A stretch of 60,126 nt of DNA, taken from positions 1 to 60,126 of the forward strand of contig CAYUBI010000002.1 of assembly GCA_964443005.1 (NCBI GenBank), written 5' to 3'. Source of the DNA: CAYUBI01 sp964443005 (GTDB lineage Bacteria; Margulisbacteria; Riflemargulisbacteria; GWF2-35-9; CAYUBI01). Shown here piece by piece: positions 1-9,167 of this stretch. Every line of letters begins with the position of its first letter. Position 1 is the first letter of the stretch. The notes under the pieces are model-generated. The model worked only from the letters and a program-made list of their open reading frames with translations, was not told the origin of the DNA and searched no databases. The position numbers and the translations under genes were made by a program.

Positions 1-32
1 GAGATTAACGCTGCTATTTTTTCGATCTTCAT
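1..32 (-). CDS. Start of a further gene of the MoxR/VWA/LRR operon (partial)
   Basis: Only the first ten codons are present (MKIEKIAALI), running off the window. The start at 32 sits about 6 nt after an AAAGGA ribosome-binding site, which lies 22 bp past the stop of the preceding LRR gene on the same strand. An alternative ATG two codons earlier lies too close to that site. The sequence is unlike the N-termini of the three LRR paralogues. No function can be given; it may be another member of the same operon. Confidence 0.4.
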   Translation of the reverse strand, partial: MKIEKIAALI

Positions 33-54
33 TTTCATTCCTTTTTTTTAAATT

Positions 55-1674
55 TTAGCTTTTATATTTCTCGTAAGCAAGCTTGCGTTGCTCGAAAATT
101 TGTTTTAGTTGATCGTCTGGTGAGAAGTTGCCTTCATATTTTAAAATTTTGCACGTAGGATGCTTGAGTGCTGTTTCAAATGTTTCAATTTCGCTGTTTG
201 GAATAGTTACACTTATTTCCATAAGTTTGCAATTTTTATGGATAAGTGCCCGAGTTAAAATGTGGACTGCTATATTATTGATTTCGTTATAATATAGTAT
301 CAACTTGAAAAGTTTAGAATTTTTATCTTTCATAGAGTCAGCTAATGCTTGAACAGCTATGGTTGAAAAATTATTCCAGCTTAGATCTAAGAAGGTTAGC
401 TTGCAGTTTTCATGTTTAAGGGAATTAGCCAAAGCTTGGACTGCTACATTGGTGAGTTCGTTATAGCCTAGGTCTAAGAAGGTTAGCTTACAATTTTCAT
501 GTTTTAGGGAATCAGCTAAAGCCTTGCAGGCTACATCGCTGATTTCGTCACAACTTAGGGCTAAAGCGGTTAGCTTGCAGTTTTTGTGTTTTAGAGCCTC
601 AGCTAAAGCTTGTGTGCCAGTATCCCGAATATTGTTAAACTTTAATGTTAAGCTTGTCAGCTTACAATTAGGATGTGTAAGCGCCTCCGATAAAAATTCA
701 GTAGCGGTGTCGCTGATGTTATTTTTTATAAAACTTAAATTTGTTAGCATACAGTTTTTGTGCATTAGAGCAGTTGCCAAGGTTTGGATTTCAAGGTTGG
801 TGTAAGCAATATATGCTAGATTCAGATTGGTGTAATTGTTTTTAGAAACGGTTATTTTTTCAATAATTCTTGTTAAGCTAATGCCAGCTGTTGGGCATAT
901 TTTTTCTGGTAGAGTAGATATACCTTTTGCAATAGGTATTGTTTTTTTTTCAGTTGGGGTTACCCTGTTTCTCACAAATTGTTTTTCTTGAGGTGCGGTG
1001 ATTGTTTTAAGATGTTGGTTTGCTAATTCTTGAATTACAATGAAAATAGCATTCTGAAAAATTGCTTTTAAATTTTCATACAACACATCGCTTTGCTGTT
1101 CTATTCCTATCCATAATACCGGCAATAATGTGGTTGCTTCTGAGATAAAGTGAATTAGATTTGCTTGTTTCATGTTGGCACATAGGATTGCGAGGTCTTT
1201 GCAGAATTGGAGCTGGTCAACTGGGGTTTTGTTACCTAGGAAAGCGATTATTTTTTCAAAGGCATCGAGAATATTGGGCGTGGCAATGCCTTCAGCAGTG
1301 GGCAAACCTGCAAGATTGTTTTTCCACAATTGAAATGTAAAAACAATGATTTGTTTTTGTTGACTTGTGCTGAGGCTTGTTTCAGTAGAATGAAGTAGTT
1401 TTGCTAGCTGATTAGCTCTCTTTTTTAATGCTTTATACTGGGCATCGTTAATTTCATTATTTTCTTTTGCGTTTTTCATCGTAACCAGTGCTGTTTTGTC
1501 ATAAGCATATTTTATGGTATTTGCAGCATCATCGAATGCGAGTAGGGCTAGTTGATTTAGCAACGCAAATCGCTCTTTTGACGAATAGCTTGTTGTTTCT
1601 TTTCTAAGTGTAACAGCCATACGGCTAATGGTTGGAGACGGGGCATTGTTTGTTGATACCCGTTTTTGATTCAT
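55..1674 (-). CDS. NLR/RI-type leucine-rich repeat protein, paralogue C
   Basis: A 539-residue protein with two parts. Residues ~1-200 form a helical domain shared in diverged form with the two upstream paralogues (recognisable LPTA.GI.TPNILDA and FLGNK segments). Residues ~275-520 are seven to eight leucine-rich repeats of 28 residues, with units like HENCKLTFLDLGYNEL followed by an A.QALA.SL helix. This is the ribonuclease-inhibitor/NLR class of LRR, usually a protein-recognition surface. There is no signal peptide, so it is probably cytoplasmic. Its ATG overlaps the TGA of the preceding gene in an ATGA arrangement, so it is translationally coupled. It is the most diverged of the three copies. 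Function is inferred only from operon context (MoxR ATPase and VWA protein upstream). Confidence 0.8.
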   Translation of the reverse strand: MNQKRVSTNNAPSPTISRMAVTLRKETTSYSSKERFALLNQLALLAFDDAANTIKYAYDKTALVTMKNAKENNEINDAQYKALKKRANQLAKLLHSTETSLSTSQQKQIIVFTFQLWKNNLAGLPTAEGIATPNILDAFEKIIAFLGNKTPVDQLQFCKDLAILCANMKQANLIHFISEATTLLPVLWIGIEQQSDVLYENLKAIFQNAIFIVIQELANQHLKTITAPQEKQFVRNRVTPTEKKTIPIAKGISTLPEKICPTAGISLTRIIEKITVSKNNYTNLNLAYIAYTNLEIQTLATALMHKNCMLTNLSFIKNNISDTATEFLSEALTHPNCKLTSLTLKFNNIRDTGTQALAEALKHKNCKLTALALSCDEISDVACKALADSLKHENCKLTFLDLGYNELTNVAVQALANSLKHENCKLTFLDLSWNNFSTIAVQALADSMKDKNSKLFKLILYYNEINNIAVHILTRALIHKNCKLMEISVTIPNSEIETFETALKHPTCKILKYEGNFSPDDQLKQIFEQRKLAYEKYKS

Positions 1675-3323
1675 GGTTTATTACCATGCATTTGCTTGTA
1701 TGCAAGCTTGCGTTGTTCGAAAATCTGTTGCAATTTGGTATCATCAGCATAAGGGCCTTTGTAATCAAATATTTTGCAGTTTGGGTCTTTTAACGCCTCT
1801 AGAATTTGTTGCGCGCCATTTTTTCCCATAAAGCAATCAAGGATATTCAAACTTTGTAGTTTACAGTTTTTATGTAGGAGAGCTTCTATCAATAGTTTTG
1901 TTCCTTCAGTATTAATTGGATTATCGTGTAAATCCAGTGCCTTTAGTTTGCCGTTTTCATGTTTGAGCGCATCAGTTAGTGCCTTGATACCCGCGGATTT
2001 AATTATGTTGTCACCTAAAGATAAGGAAGTTAGTTTGCAGTTTTCATGTTTCAAGGCGTTTGCCAATTTAATTGTAGCGATATTTCCGATATGATGATTG
2101 TCTAGGCTTAGGTTTGTGAGCTTGCAATTTCCGTGTATCAGGGTTGTTGTTAACACTTCAATACACTCAATATTAAGAATACCAGCATGAAGATTTGCAG
2201 AATTAGTTATTAATGTTTCTATAAGGCAATTTTTATGAGTTAAAGCGTTGATAAGGTTTTGAAGCTCAGCATTGCTAAACCAGTTTTGTGAGACGTTCAA
2301 AAAGCGTACTTTGTTATTTTCATGTATAAGTGCATTTGTAATTGCATTTATTCCAGCATCATTAATGGCGCTGCGAAAGAGATCTACATCAGTGATATTA
2401 CAATTGATATGCTTAAGCGCTTGTGCCAAAAGGGTCGCGCCAACATCTCCGACGAAAAGCTCATAAGGTCGCTGTCTAAAGCTTAGTTTGGTATATAGGT
2501 TTCCAGGGGCTGATATTTCTTGAATAATTTCCAATATTTCTTGTTTTTCAGCTTCAAATGCTATCGTTGTTTTTTGAGTTTCAGGGATAATTTCTGAATT
2601 TGCTAATAGGTCTTTTATCCCTTTTAGCTTACCAATTTCTTGGTTCGATTTTGCTGTTTCTACTTCGAATAAGCTTTGTGCATTAATTTTATTTTCTAAT
2701 ATTGTTTTTTCTGTTTGAATTAGCGTAGCTAGACTTTTAATGTTGGAATTAACCTCGTGTGCTGTCCCTGCTAGCAGCGCAGGCAGCAATGTGGCAGCTT
2801 CTGAGACAAAGCGAATCATGCCTGCCGTTTTCATGTTAATGCATAATTCGACAAGTTCTCTGCAGAATTGTAGCCTATTGCAAGGGGCTTTGTTGCCTAA
2901 AAAAGTCATTATTTTTTCGATAGCGTCAAGAATGTTGGGAGTGGAAATTCCCTTAGCGGTTGGTAGGCCAATTATGTCGTTTGTCCAAAGTTTGATGGTA
3001 AGAACGATGATTTCTTTTTGTTCTCGCTCGCTTAATCGCGTGTCTCCGGGATAAACCATTGTGGTAAGTTGGGCTGCTCGTTCTTTGATGATGGCATACT
3101 GGCTATCGCTAATTTCGCCAGCAGCTTTTGTCCTTGCGAATTTCTTATATAGCGTTTCATCGTAGGCATATTCAGCAGTATCATTACCCGCGAGTTTTTC
3201 TAGCTGACTCAAGCGTGCCAGTTTTTCTTCTGGAGAATATTGGCTTGTTTGTGTACCCAGCGTAAAAGCCATAGGGCTAATGGTTGGAGTGGCGATACTT
3301 GCTGATATTAGTTTGTTTTTCAT
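1671..3323 (-). CDS. NLR/RI-type leucine-rich repeat protein, paralogue B
   Basis: A 550-residue protein. The N-terminal ~200 residues match paralogue A almost exactly (from YSPEEKLARLSQ to about TLIQTEK), and the DNA is nearly identical over about 530 bp. A linker at ~205-265 differs between copies. LRRs of 28 residues follow, for example HENCKLTSLSLGDNIIKS. The last ~30 residues resemble the other copies, ending in a charged FEQRKLAYKQMHG tail. ATGA overlaps join it to both neighbours, so all three paralogues are probably read from one message. No catalytic motif is visible. The pattern of constant front and variable LRR suggests a recognition module, but the ligand is unknown. Confidence 0.8.
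   Translation of the reverse strand: MKNKLISASIATPTISPMAFTLGTQTSQYSPEEKLARLSQLEKLAGNDTAEYAYDETLYKKFARTKAAGEISDSQYAIIKERAAQLTTMVYPGDTRLSEREQKEIIVLTIKLWTNDIIGLPTAKGISTPNILDAIEKIMTFLGNKAPCNRLQFCRELVELCINMKTAGMIRFVSEAATLLPALLAGTAHEVNSNIKSLATLIQTEKTILENKINAQSLFEVETAKSNQEIGKLKGIKDLLANSEIIPETQKTTIAFEAEKQEILEIIQEISAPGNLYTKLSFRQRPYELFVGDVGATLLAQALKHINCNITDVDLFRSAINDAGINAITNALIHENNKVRFLNVSQNWFSNAELQNLINALTHKNCLIETLITNSANLHAGILNIECIEVLTTTLIHGNCKLTNLSLDNHHIGNIATIKLANALKHENCKLTSLSLGDNIIKSAGIKALTDALKHENGKLKALDLHDNPINTEGTKLLIEALLHKNCKLQSLNILDCFMGKNGAQQILEALKDPNCKIFDYKGPYADDTKLQQIFEQRKLAYKQMHGNKP
2705..3239 (-). repeat. Near-identical 0.53-kb duplication, copy 1 (in paralogue B)
   Basis: This segment encodes the constant N-terminal domain of paralogue B. 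Read by eye against 4351-4882 it differs by one A/G substitution and a 3-nt in-frame indel (HEVNSN versus HEVSN). Identity drops sharply at both ends, while the flanking LRR-coding DNA is clearly diverged. This points to recent duplication or gene conversion limited to the N-terminal domain. Confidence 0.9.
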
Positions 3324-4966
3324 TGTGTAGCTCCATGAATTTGCTCGTAAGCAAGGCGGCGGTGCGCTAAAAGTTGTTCCAATTCCGCGTCATCATTATT
3401 AGGGCCCATGTAATCAAATATTTTGCAGCTTGGGTCTTTCAGTGCGGATAGAATTTGTTTTGATCCTTCTTTTCCTATTTGACATGAATCAATAGTAAGC
3501 AGAGTTAGATTACAGTTTTTGTGGCGTAAAGCGTCTGCCAAAAATTGTGCCCCGGAGCCGCCCAACGGATTACGGTGTAAGTACAGTGATTCCAGTTTGT
3601 TGTTTTCGTTTTTTAAGGCTTCAGCTAGTGCTGTCATGCCGCTTGGCGTTATTTTATTACTAAATAAAATTAAATTAGTTAGCATACAGTTTTTATGCTG
3701 TAGCGCCTCTGCTAGCAAAATTGTGCCGAAATCTTTGATATGAGCACATCCTAGGTTAAGCTCGGTTAGCCTGCAATTTTTATGTTTCAACGTCGTTGCC
3801 AAAAGCTGAATGTCTTTTTCGTGAAGTTTGCTTTTCGCATAGGAAAAAATAAAAACTTCTAATTTACAGTTTTCATGAATTAGTGCTTCTCCTAATGGTT
3901 GGAATCCATGTGGGGCAAGATAATTCTCCGAGATATCCAAAACGCGCAACTTGCAGTTTTTGTGTTTTAGCGCGCTTGCGAGTGGTGCTACTCCATGGCC
4001 AGAAATGTTTTGGCGAAACAAATTTAAATCAGTGATATTACAATTTTCGTTCTTAAGTGCATCCGCTAAAAGTTGGGCACCCACGTCTCCGATGCGATCA
4101 CGATCAAGGGGACCACCGGGGTAATCTAGTTCGGTATAGGGATTTCCAGGGGTTGTTATTTCTTGAATAATTTCAAGGATATTTTTGCTGTTTACCTTAA
4201 AGGGTATTCGTGGTCTTTGAGCTAGTGGAACATTTCGTAAATTAACTGATGAGCCTTTTGTTTCAGCAATATCCATAGTCGTTTCTTTTTTTTCTGCAGC
4301 CAAGCGTTCTGCTGCTACGTGTTGGCCGGCAATATCCTTTTCTAATATCATTTTTTCTGTTTGAATTAGCGTAGCTAGGCTTTTAATGTTGGAAACCTCG
4401 TGTGCTGTCCCTGCTAGCAGCGCAGGCAGCAATGTGGCAGCTTCTGAGACAAAGCGAATCATGCCTGCCGTTTTCATGTTAATGCATAATTCGACAAGTT
4501 CTCTGCAGAATTGTAGCCTATTGCAAGGGGCTTTGTTGCCTAAAAAAGTCATTATTTTTTCGATAGCGTCAAGAATGTTGGGAGTGGAAATTCCCTTAGC
4601 GGTTGGTAGGCCAATTATGTCGTTTGTCCAAAGTTTGATGGTAAGAACGATGATTTCTTTTTGTTCTCGCTCGCTTAATCGCGTGTCTCCGGGATAAACC
4701 ATTGTGGTAAGTTGGGCTGCTCGTTCTTTGATGATGGCATACTGGCTATCGCTAATTTCGCCAGCAGCTTTTGTCCTTGCGAATTTCTTATATAGCGTTT
4801 CATCGTAGGCATATTCAGCAGTATCATTACCCGCGAGTTTTTCTAGCTGACTCAAGCGTGCCAGTTTTTCTTCTGGAGAATAGATTGCTACTGGAGTTGA
4901 TGCAGTAAAGGCCATGTGGCTGATGGTTGAAGTGGCGATACTTGCTGATATTAGTTTGTTTTTCAT
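3320..4966 (-). CDS. NLR/RI-type leucine-rich repeat protein, paralogue A
   Basis: A 548-residue protein and the first LRR gene after the VWA gene (47 bp gap). Residues ~1-200 are the conserved helical domain. Residues ~205-260 are a charged copy-specific linker. Residues ~265-520 hold about eight RI-type LRRs with the recurring pattern HKNCKLRVLDIS.N.L followed by an amphipathic helix. The C-terminus (LEQLLAHRRLAYEQIHG) matches the other copies. It has no signal peptide or transmembrane segment. In NLR-like proteins such repeats bind ligands; here the ATPase is a separate gene (MoxR). The link to MoxR/VWA is inferred from the operon. Confidence 0.8.
   Translation of the reverse strand: MKNKLISASIATSTISHMAFTASTPVAIYSPEEKLARLSQLEKLAGNDTAEYAYDETLYKKFARTKAAGEISDSQYAIIKERAAQLTTMVYPGDTRLSEREQKEIIVLTIKLWTNDIIGLPTAKGISTPNILDAIEKIMTFLGNKAPCNRLQFCRELVELCINMKTAGMIRFVSEAATLLPALLAGTAHEVSNIKSLATLIQTEKMILEKDIAGQHVAAERLAAEKKETTMDIAETKGSSVNLRNVPLAQRPRIPFKVNSKNILEIIQEITTPGNPYTELDYPGGPLDRDRIGDVGAQLLADALKNENCNITDLNLFRQNISGHGVAPLASALKHKNCKLRVLDISENYLAPHGFQPLGEALIHENCKLEVFIFSYAKSKLHEKDIQLLATTLKHKNCRLTELNLGCAHIKDFGTILLAEALQHKNCMLTNLILFSNKITPSGMTALAEALKNENNKLESLYLHRNPLGGSGAQFLADALRHKNCNLTLLTIDSCQIGKEGSKQILSALKDPSCKIFDYMGPNNDDAELEQLLAHRRLAYEQIHGATQ
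4351..4882 (-). repeat. Near-identical 0.53-kb duplication, copy 2 (in paralogue A)
   Basis: Partner of 2705-3239. It encodes the constant N-terminal domain of paralogue A. The two copies lie in direct orientation about 1.65 kb apart, so they could recombine and delete, duplicate or shuffle LRR halves. Confidence 0.9.
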
Positions 4967-5013
4967 TGTTTAACTCTTTTCATTTTCGTTTTATTTGGCT
5001 GTCTTGCAAGAAC

Positions 5014-7044
5014 TTAACCCTGTTTTTGTGATACTCCAGCTCTAACTACGGCTTCTGCATGTCTGCCGGTTAACTGAACTTTCCCGCCGGAAACAGCATT
5101 AGACAATACTTTGATGGATACTTTTTCCAAATCTCTTAGCGTTTTTATCTTGTAGATGTTTTCGCTAGGAACACCTGCTGTTGTAAAAATTTTTATGGTT
5201 TCTTCTTTATATGCGATTGTGCTATCTTTTTGAGGGGTCAAAAAAATGAGCGACCCACTGGATCGATTAAAGTATTCATGTAAGGCTTTCAGTTTGTTGT
5301 TTGTTACTTCTTGAAATCCTGATAAATCCGTATACCAAATATTAAAATAGGGCATTTTTTCTGCGTTTTGAGAGGCTTCATTGAGTATGTTAGGATGAAT
5401 GTGCGTAAAACCACTTTTATGTTTTAGTAGTGTTGCCACGATTTTGTCTTTGTCACGACTCCAGCCAGTATCAATCACCGAATCATCAAACATAATTAAA
5501 CGTGTCATGACTTTGGGGTTAAGCTTAAACCAGCTAAATATGGCTCTTCCGGGGCCAACTCGAGTTGCAGATAGTTTGCCAAAAGGGGATTCACTGGAAT
5601 CTGACATGTCAACCCAGACCATGAGATTGGGGTATCCTACGCCCTCGGCTCTAGCCTTGCCTTTGATAGGAGAAAACTTTAGGGTTGTAATTCCGGGAAT
5701 TTCTATGCCATGTGTTAATAACGAATGAGCATGATCTGTTTCCGCATAGCGTGAGGCAGGTACTGTTGTTACCATAATGGGTCTGCCTTTGGCTTGGAGT
5801 TGGGGGAATTTTTTAATATCAAAAAGATCCAGCTGCATTAATTTTCTGTATAAAGGATCTAGCGATTCATTGGGTGTGGTTTTGTTGCCAGTAGCTGCGA
5901 TATCTGCAGCTATATCGTTATAATCTGCCTGGGCTTGCCTGTAATCCCTATCTTCTCCGCCTGCACTTCTGGCTTTGCCAATTAATTCGCCAGCGACAAC
6001 ATCCAAGATGCCTTTGATGATATTCTCGTATTCAGGATTATTTTTATCAGGTAATGTATCTAAAATGTTGTTTTTGCCAAAATCAAAACTGGGGATATCT
6101 TCATTTTCAGCAGGCAAATATGGCCCCATTATTTCAATAAAGCGGTCTATGGCTTGTTCGCCAGCCAAATTTCCGGAAAACAAATCGATCAGCTTTTGAG
6201 CTCGTGATTCCAAGTCTTCATCAAAATGATGGGTTGATATTTCTTTTTCGCCTTTGATGGTCATGATAGTTTGCGTAGCTGCAGGGTCGTTGGCATAAGT
6301 ATCTTGCAAAATGGTGTTGTCCGGGAATTTACAAAACTTTTCATAGGACCTTAGAATGATAGCCCAATACGGGCTATGTTTTTGAACTTGTGTATCCTCT
6401 GTTTTTTGTTGTTGTTTTTCATAACGCCATTCTCGTCGAATTCCTTTATAAATTTCTCCAGTTCCTGCAGTGGCTATTTCGTTGTTGGCAATTAATTGAT
6501 GGTCTGCAGTAATAATCGGATAATTAACTTTAAAGTCATTAAAATCATTAGCAATCCTGCTAATTTGTTGCCCGAGAATATTCATTTTAATACCTGCATG
6601 GCTAGCAATGCTTTTTTTTAAATTTTGTCGTTGGATAATTGCAGAGGAATAGGTTCCCGGATCTTTCCCATGATTATATTCATGTCCTATAATTTGAGCT
6701 GTCCAAGGAAAAATGCCCATTTCTAATATTTTGTAGATATTATAAAACGTTTTTCCTTCATGCGGGGGCTTCTGGGGATGGCCAGTCCCTACTCTCCAGG
6801 CTATTTCCTGGCTTAGGTCTTTACCTAAAAAATCGTATTTTTTTGTTTGCGAAGGACTTAAGAAAAAAGTGGGAGGGCCGGTTACGTCTGCATACTGTCG
6901 TTTAGCTGCGTTTTCATAGGCTTGTTGTAGATTTTCCAGTAGGGTTGAGTCTGAAAAATAGTCCCATTTTCTAGCAGAAACAGCACTTATACCCAGGCGC
7001 TTGTCAATATATTCGGATAAGGTTTGGGCGACGATCTTGTGCAT
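5014..7044 (-). CDS. Metallopeptidase-like / VWA-domain protein partnered with MoxR
   Basis: A 676-residue protein. An HEYNH motif at residues 121-125 fits the HExxH zinc motif. About 40 residues later comes RIANDFNDFKVN (163-174), which resembles the conserved AaDy.iN segment of the DUF2201 family (putative metallopeptidase plus VWA). The C-terminal third is a von Willebrand A fold with a complete MIDAS: D479-x-S481-x-S483, T547 in GFTHI and D573 in YTDLSG. Such proteins are typical partners of MoxR AAA+ ATPases, and the moxR-like gene ends 6 bp upstream. A GGTG-type ribosome-binding site precedes the ATG. There is no signal peptide. The middle region (~180-450) is not recognised. Peptidase activity is an inference from the motif only. 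Confidence 0.75.
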   Translation of the reverse strand: MHKIVAQTLSEYIDKRLGISAVSARKWDYFSDSTLLENLQQAYENAAKRQYADVTGPPTFFLSPSQTKKYDFLGKDLSQEIAWRVGTGHPQKPPHEGKTFYNIYKILEMGIFPWTAQIIGHEYNHGKDPGTYSSAIIQRQNLKKSIASHAGIKMNILGQQISRIANDFNDFKVNYPIITADHQLIANNEIATAGTGEIYKGIRREWRYEKQQQKTEDTQVQKHSPYWAIILRSYEKFCKFPDNTILQDTYANDPAATQTIMTIKGEKEISTHHFDEDLESRAQKLIDLFSGNLAGEQAIDRFIEIMGPYLPAENEDIPSFDFGKNNILDTLPDKNNPEYENIIKGILDVVAGELIGKARSAGGEDRDYRQAQADYNDIAADIAATGNKTTPNESLDPLYRKLMQLDLFDIKKFPQLQAKGRPIMVTTVPASRYAETDHAHSLLTHGIEIPGITTLKFSPIKGKARAEGVGYPNLMVWVDMSDSSESPFGKLSATRVGPGRAIFSWFKLNPKVMTRLIMFDDSVIDTGWSRDKDKIVATLLKHKSGFTHIHPNILNEASQNAEKMPYFNIWYTDLSGFQEVTNNKLKALHEYFNRSSGSLIFLTPQKDSTIAYKEETIKIFTTAGVPSENIYKIKTLRDLEKVSIKVLSNAVSGGKVQLTGRHAEAVVRAGVSQKQG

Positions 7045-7050
7045 TTATTC

Positions 7051-8925
7051 TTACACCTTTGTAGCTAGTTCTCTGATATGGGTTGTCAGTTCGGGTGAAA
7101 ACTTTTTGATAAGGTCGCTGATGATTTCTGAAAGTTGAAGCACTAACGAGGTTCGTGACGGCGAAGGCAATATCGTGTAGTCCTTTAATCTTCCGATCAA
7201 GTCTATAATGTTCTCGGCAAGCAATTTGCTTTCTTCTTCAGTACTGCCGTATTTTTTAGAGCGAGCAACAATGTCCTGAAAATCGGTATAAATATTTTTA
7301 ACTGCCTCTTTTTTTATGATTTGCCCAGCTTTATCAAAAAGGTCATAAACGAGCGCTTCTACAAAGTTAGTCATTTCATCAATTTTTTCTGGTGGCGTAT
7401 TGATTTCTTTATATCCGTCTTCTCTAATTTGTACTCGACCATGGAGGACAGCCCCAGCGGTTTTGGTTAAAATCTCCTCATCTACTTCATGTTTTCCCAC
7501 CATGACCGCTACCCAGCGTGCGATTTCAACGACGTTTTTAATCCAACGCGTTCCTAACCCCTTGCCTTCTACTACTTCAAATTTATTACATATTAAGTTT
7601 TTAGCGTTATCTGCCACTCCACCATGAGCAGGCTTAACAATGGGACATTCGGGACAATACTGAAAAGCAAAGGGGATGGTTTCTCTGACTTGGCGATTCG
7701 GATCCGGGTTTATTCCGACACAGTATTTCGTTTGGGTAGCGACTTCGGTAAACAACGTAATCGCGCCCGGAGTCCAGGGAACCTGTTTAACTAGTTTTCT
7801 ATTTTTAATAAAATTACTTTCATTTTCAATCCAGTGATTAAATTTTGTGAATGCTTTTTGGTAAACGATGTCTGCGCTAACTGAGCTTTCTGCTGTTTTT
7901 AGCTTGTTCATAAAATCTTGTTTGTCGCTATCCTTCATATGATAAGTACCCATCGCATTAATTTCAATATGGCTTGCAATAAATTCAATCAGCGCTTCCT
8001 GCTTGTCATGGCCAGCTAATTTGATCTCCTGATAAACTTCTTCTACAAATTCTTTGAATTTACCGCCCATGTCATCAAGGCGAGCTTTTAGGGCTAGTGA
8101 CTCTAGTTGTTCAATCCGTGGGCCGTTGTCTTCAATAAATAAACCCTGAATAAGTGCTGGATTTGCACCAATGGCCTGGACAACCATAGCCCATCGGTCT
8201 CGGTAGGGAAAGGGCATGTCCGAGTTGCCGCTGTCCGCGTAATTTGTTGCTTGAAATTTTGGCCCTTTGGGGCTTTTTATTTCTTCTCCGCCGTATTGAA
8301 TAAAGGATTCTGAGGGGTTTAGTACTGGGTAAAGAAACGATAAAATTTCCGGAGGGAATCGGTTACCTTCGTCTACCATTTTATAAAATGATTGAATAAA
8401 AAAAGTTGGAATGACTTTTTTTACCCCGTCTTTGACCAGCAACGCTAAGTCGAAATAGGCGTTTAGTTTTTCTTCGGTGGCATTAGGGTTTCCTTGGATT
8501 CTGGCTTGATGGACATATTGGGCGGACAAATTGTAGACGGCTGCCATAATGTCTTCTGGTACTTCTGTTTTTCCGGCTCCGGGTTCACCTTCTGCAGATA
8601 AATTCGTTCCAGCAAACGCATTAATAACAGAAAAAAACATGTGAGGATTAAACATGCCATGTGAGTAGCTTAAGGTAATTCCTCCGGCAACCAAGTTGGG
8701 GACACCAAACCATAACGGTCTGGCATTGGCGCTGAGTTTAGTTGTAATGTAGTCGTAGGCGGCAAGCATTGTTCTGTGCAATTTTTCAATAGGGGCACAA
8801 TCGATCTTAGGACGGAAGAGCGTTGTTGTTACCTTGGGTCCTAATGGGCTTCGTTCTTTAAAAAAATCTTTTAATAAATCAGTTTCCTCTTCGGGCTCCA
8901 TGTGCGCGACCATTTTGTATTTCAT
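7051..8925 (-). CDS. MoxR-family AAA+ ATPase
   Basis: A 624-residue protein. Walker A is GEPGAGKT (113-120). Walker B with the MoxR signature is MVDEGNRFPPE (183-193; the usual form is DEINRaPP). A sensor-1-like QATN lies at 225-228, with arginines at 242 and 244 in YRDRW. A lid region starts near GTR458-460 and resembles the MoxR sensor-2 region, followed by HEVDEEIL. It is much longer than usual MoxR proteins (~320 residues), with an insertion of about 200 residues before the lid that contains C402, C424, C427 and C446, a possible metal site. MoxR ATPases act as chaperone-like remodelers with VWA partners, which is the next gene here. A GGAGAAAA site precedes the ATG. This is the first gene of the operon and is divergent from fliS. 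Confidence 0.85.
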   Translation of the reverse strand: MKYKMVAHMEPEEETDLLKDFFKERSPLGPKVTTTLFRPKIDCAPIEKLHRTMLAAYDYITTKLSANARPLWFGVPNLVAGGITLSYSHGMFNPHMFFSVINAFAGTNLSAEGEPGAGKTEVPEDIMAAVYNLSAQYVHQARIQGNPNATEEKLNAYFDLALLVKDGVKKVIPTFFIQSFYKMVDEGNRFPPEILSFLYPVLNPSESFIQYGGEEIKSPKGPKFQATNYADSGNSDMPFPYRDRWAMVVQAIGANPALIQGLFIEDNGPRIEQLESLALKARLDDMGGKFKEFVEEVYQEIKLAGHDKQEALIEFIASHIEINAMGTYHMKDSDKQDFMNKLKTAESSVSADIVYQKAFTKFNHWIENESNFIKNRKLVKQVPWTPGAITLFTEVATQTKYCVGINPDPNRQVRETIPFAFQYCPECPIVKPAHGGVADNAKNLICNKFEVVEGKGLGTRWIKNVVEIARWVAVMVGKHEVDEEILTKTAGAVLHGRVQIREDGYKEINTPPEKIDEMTNFVEALVYDLFDKAGQIIKKEAVKNIYTDFQDIVARSKKYGSTEEESKLLAENIIDLIGRLKDYTILPSPSRTSLVLQLSEIISDLIKKFSPELTTHIRELATKV

Positions 8926-9167
8926 GTTAATTTTCTCCGTGTTTCGGAATTATTTTCTTACATCCATTGGAAAATTTGATTTTTCACACGATGGTGTTCA
9001 TTAATGTATCGGAAAAGAATTTCAGTTATTTCATCAATTTTTGAACTGTTTTGGATTTTTCTTTGATTCAGTTTGTTTTTATTTCTTTTTTTTAAAGTTA
9101 GTTCGTTTTTAATCGATAATTTATATATAGAGCAACACATGAATATGCGTAATTTAGGGGGATGAAT

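Noticed and set aside
524..805. Antisense open frames inside the LRR genes (also 1774-2094, 2740-3054, 3519-3743, 4386-4697)
   Set aside because: They arise from the periodic LRR codons read on the opposite strand; they repeat with the paralogues and have no start signals.
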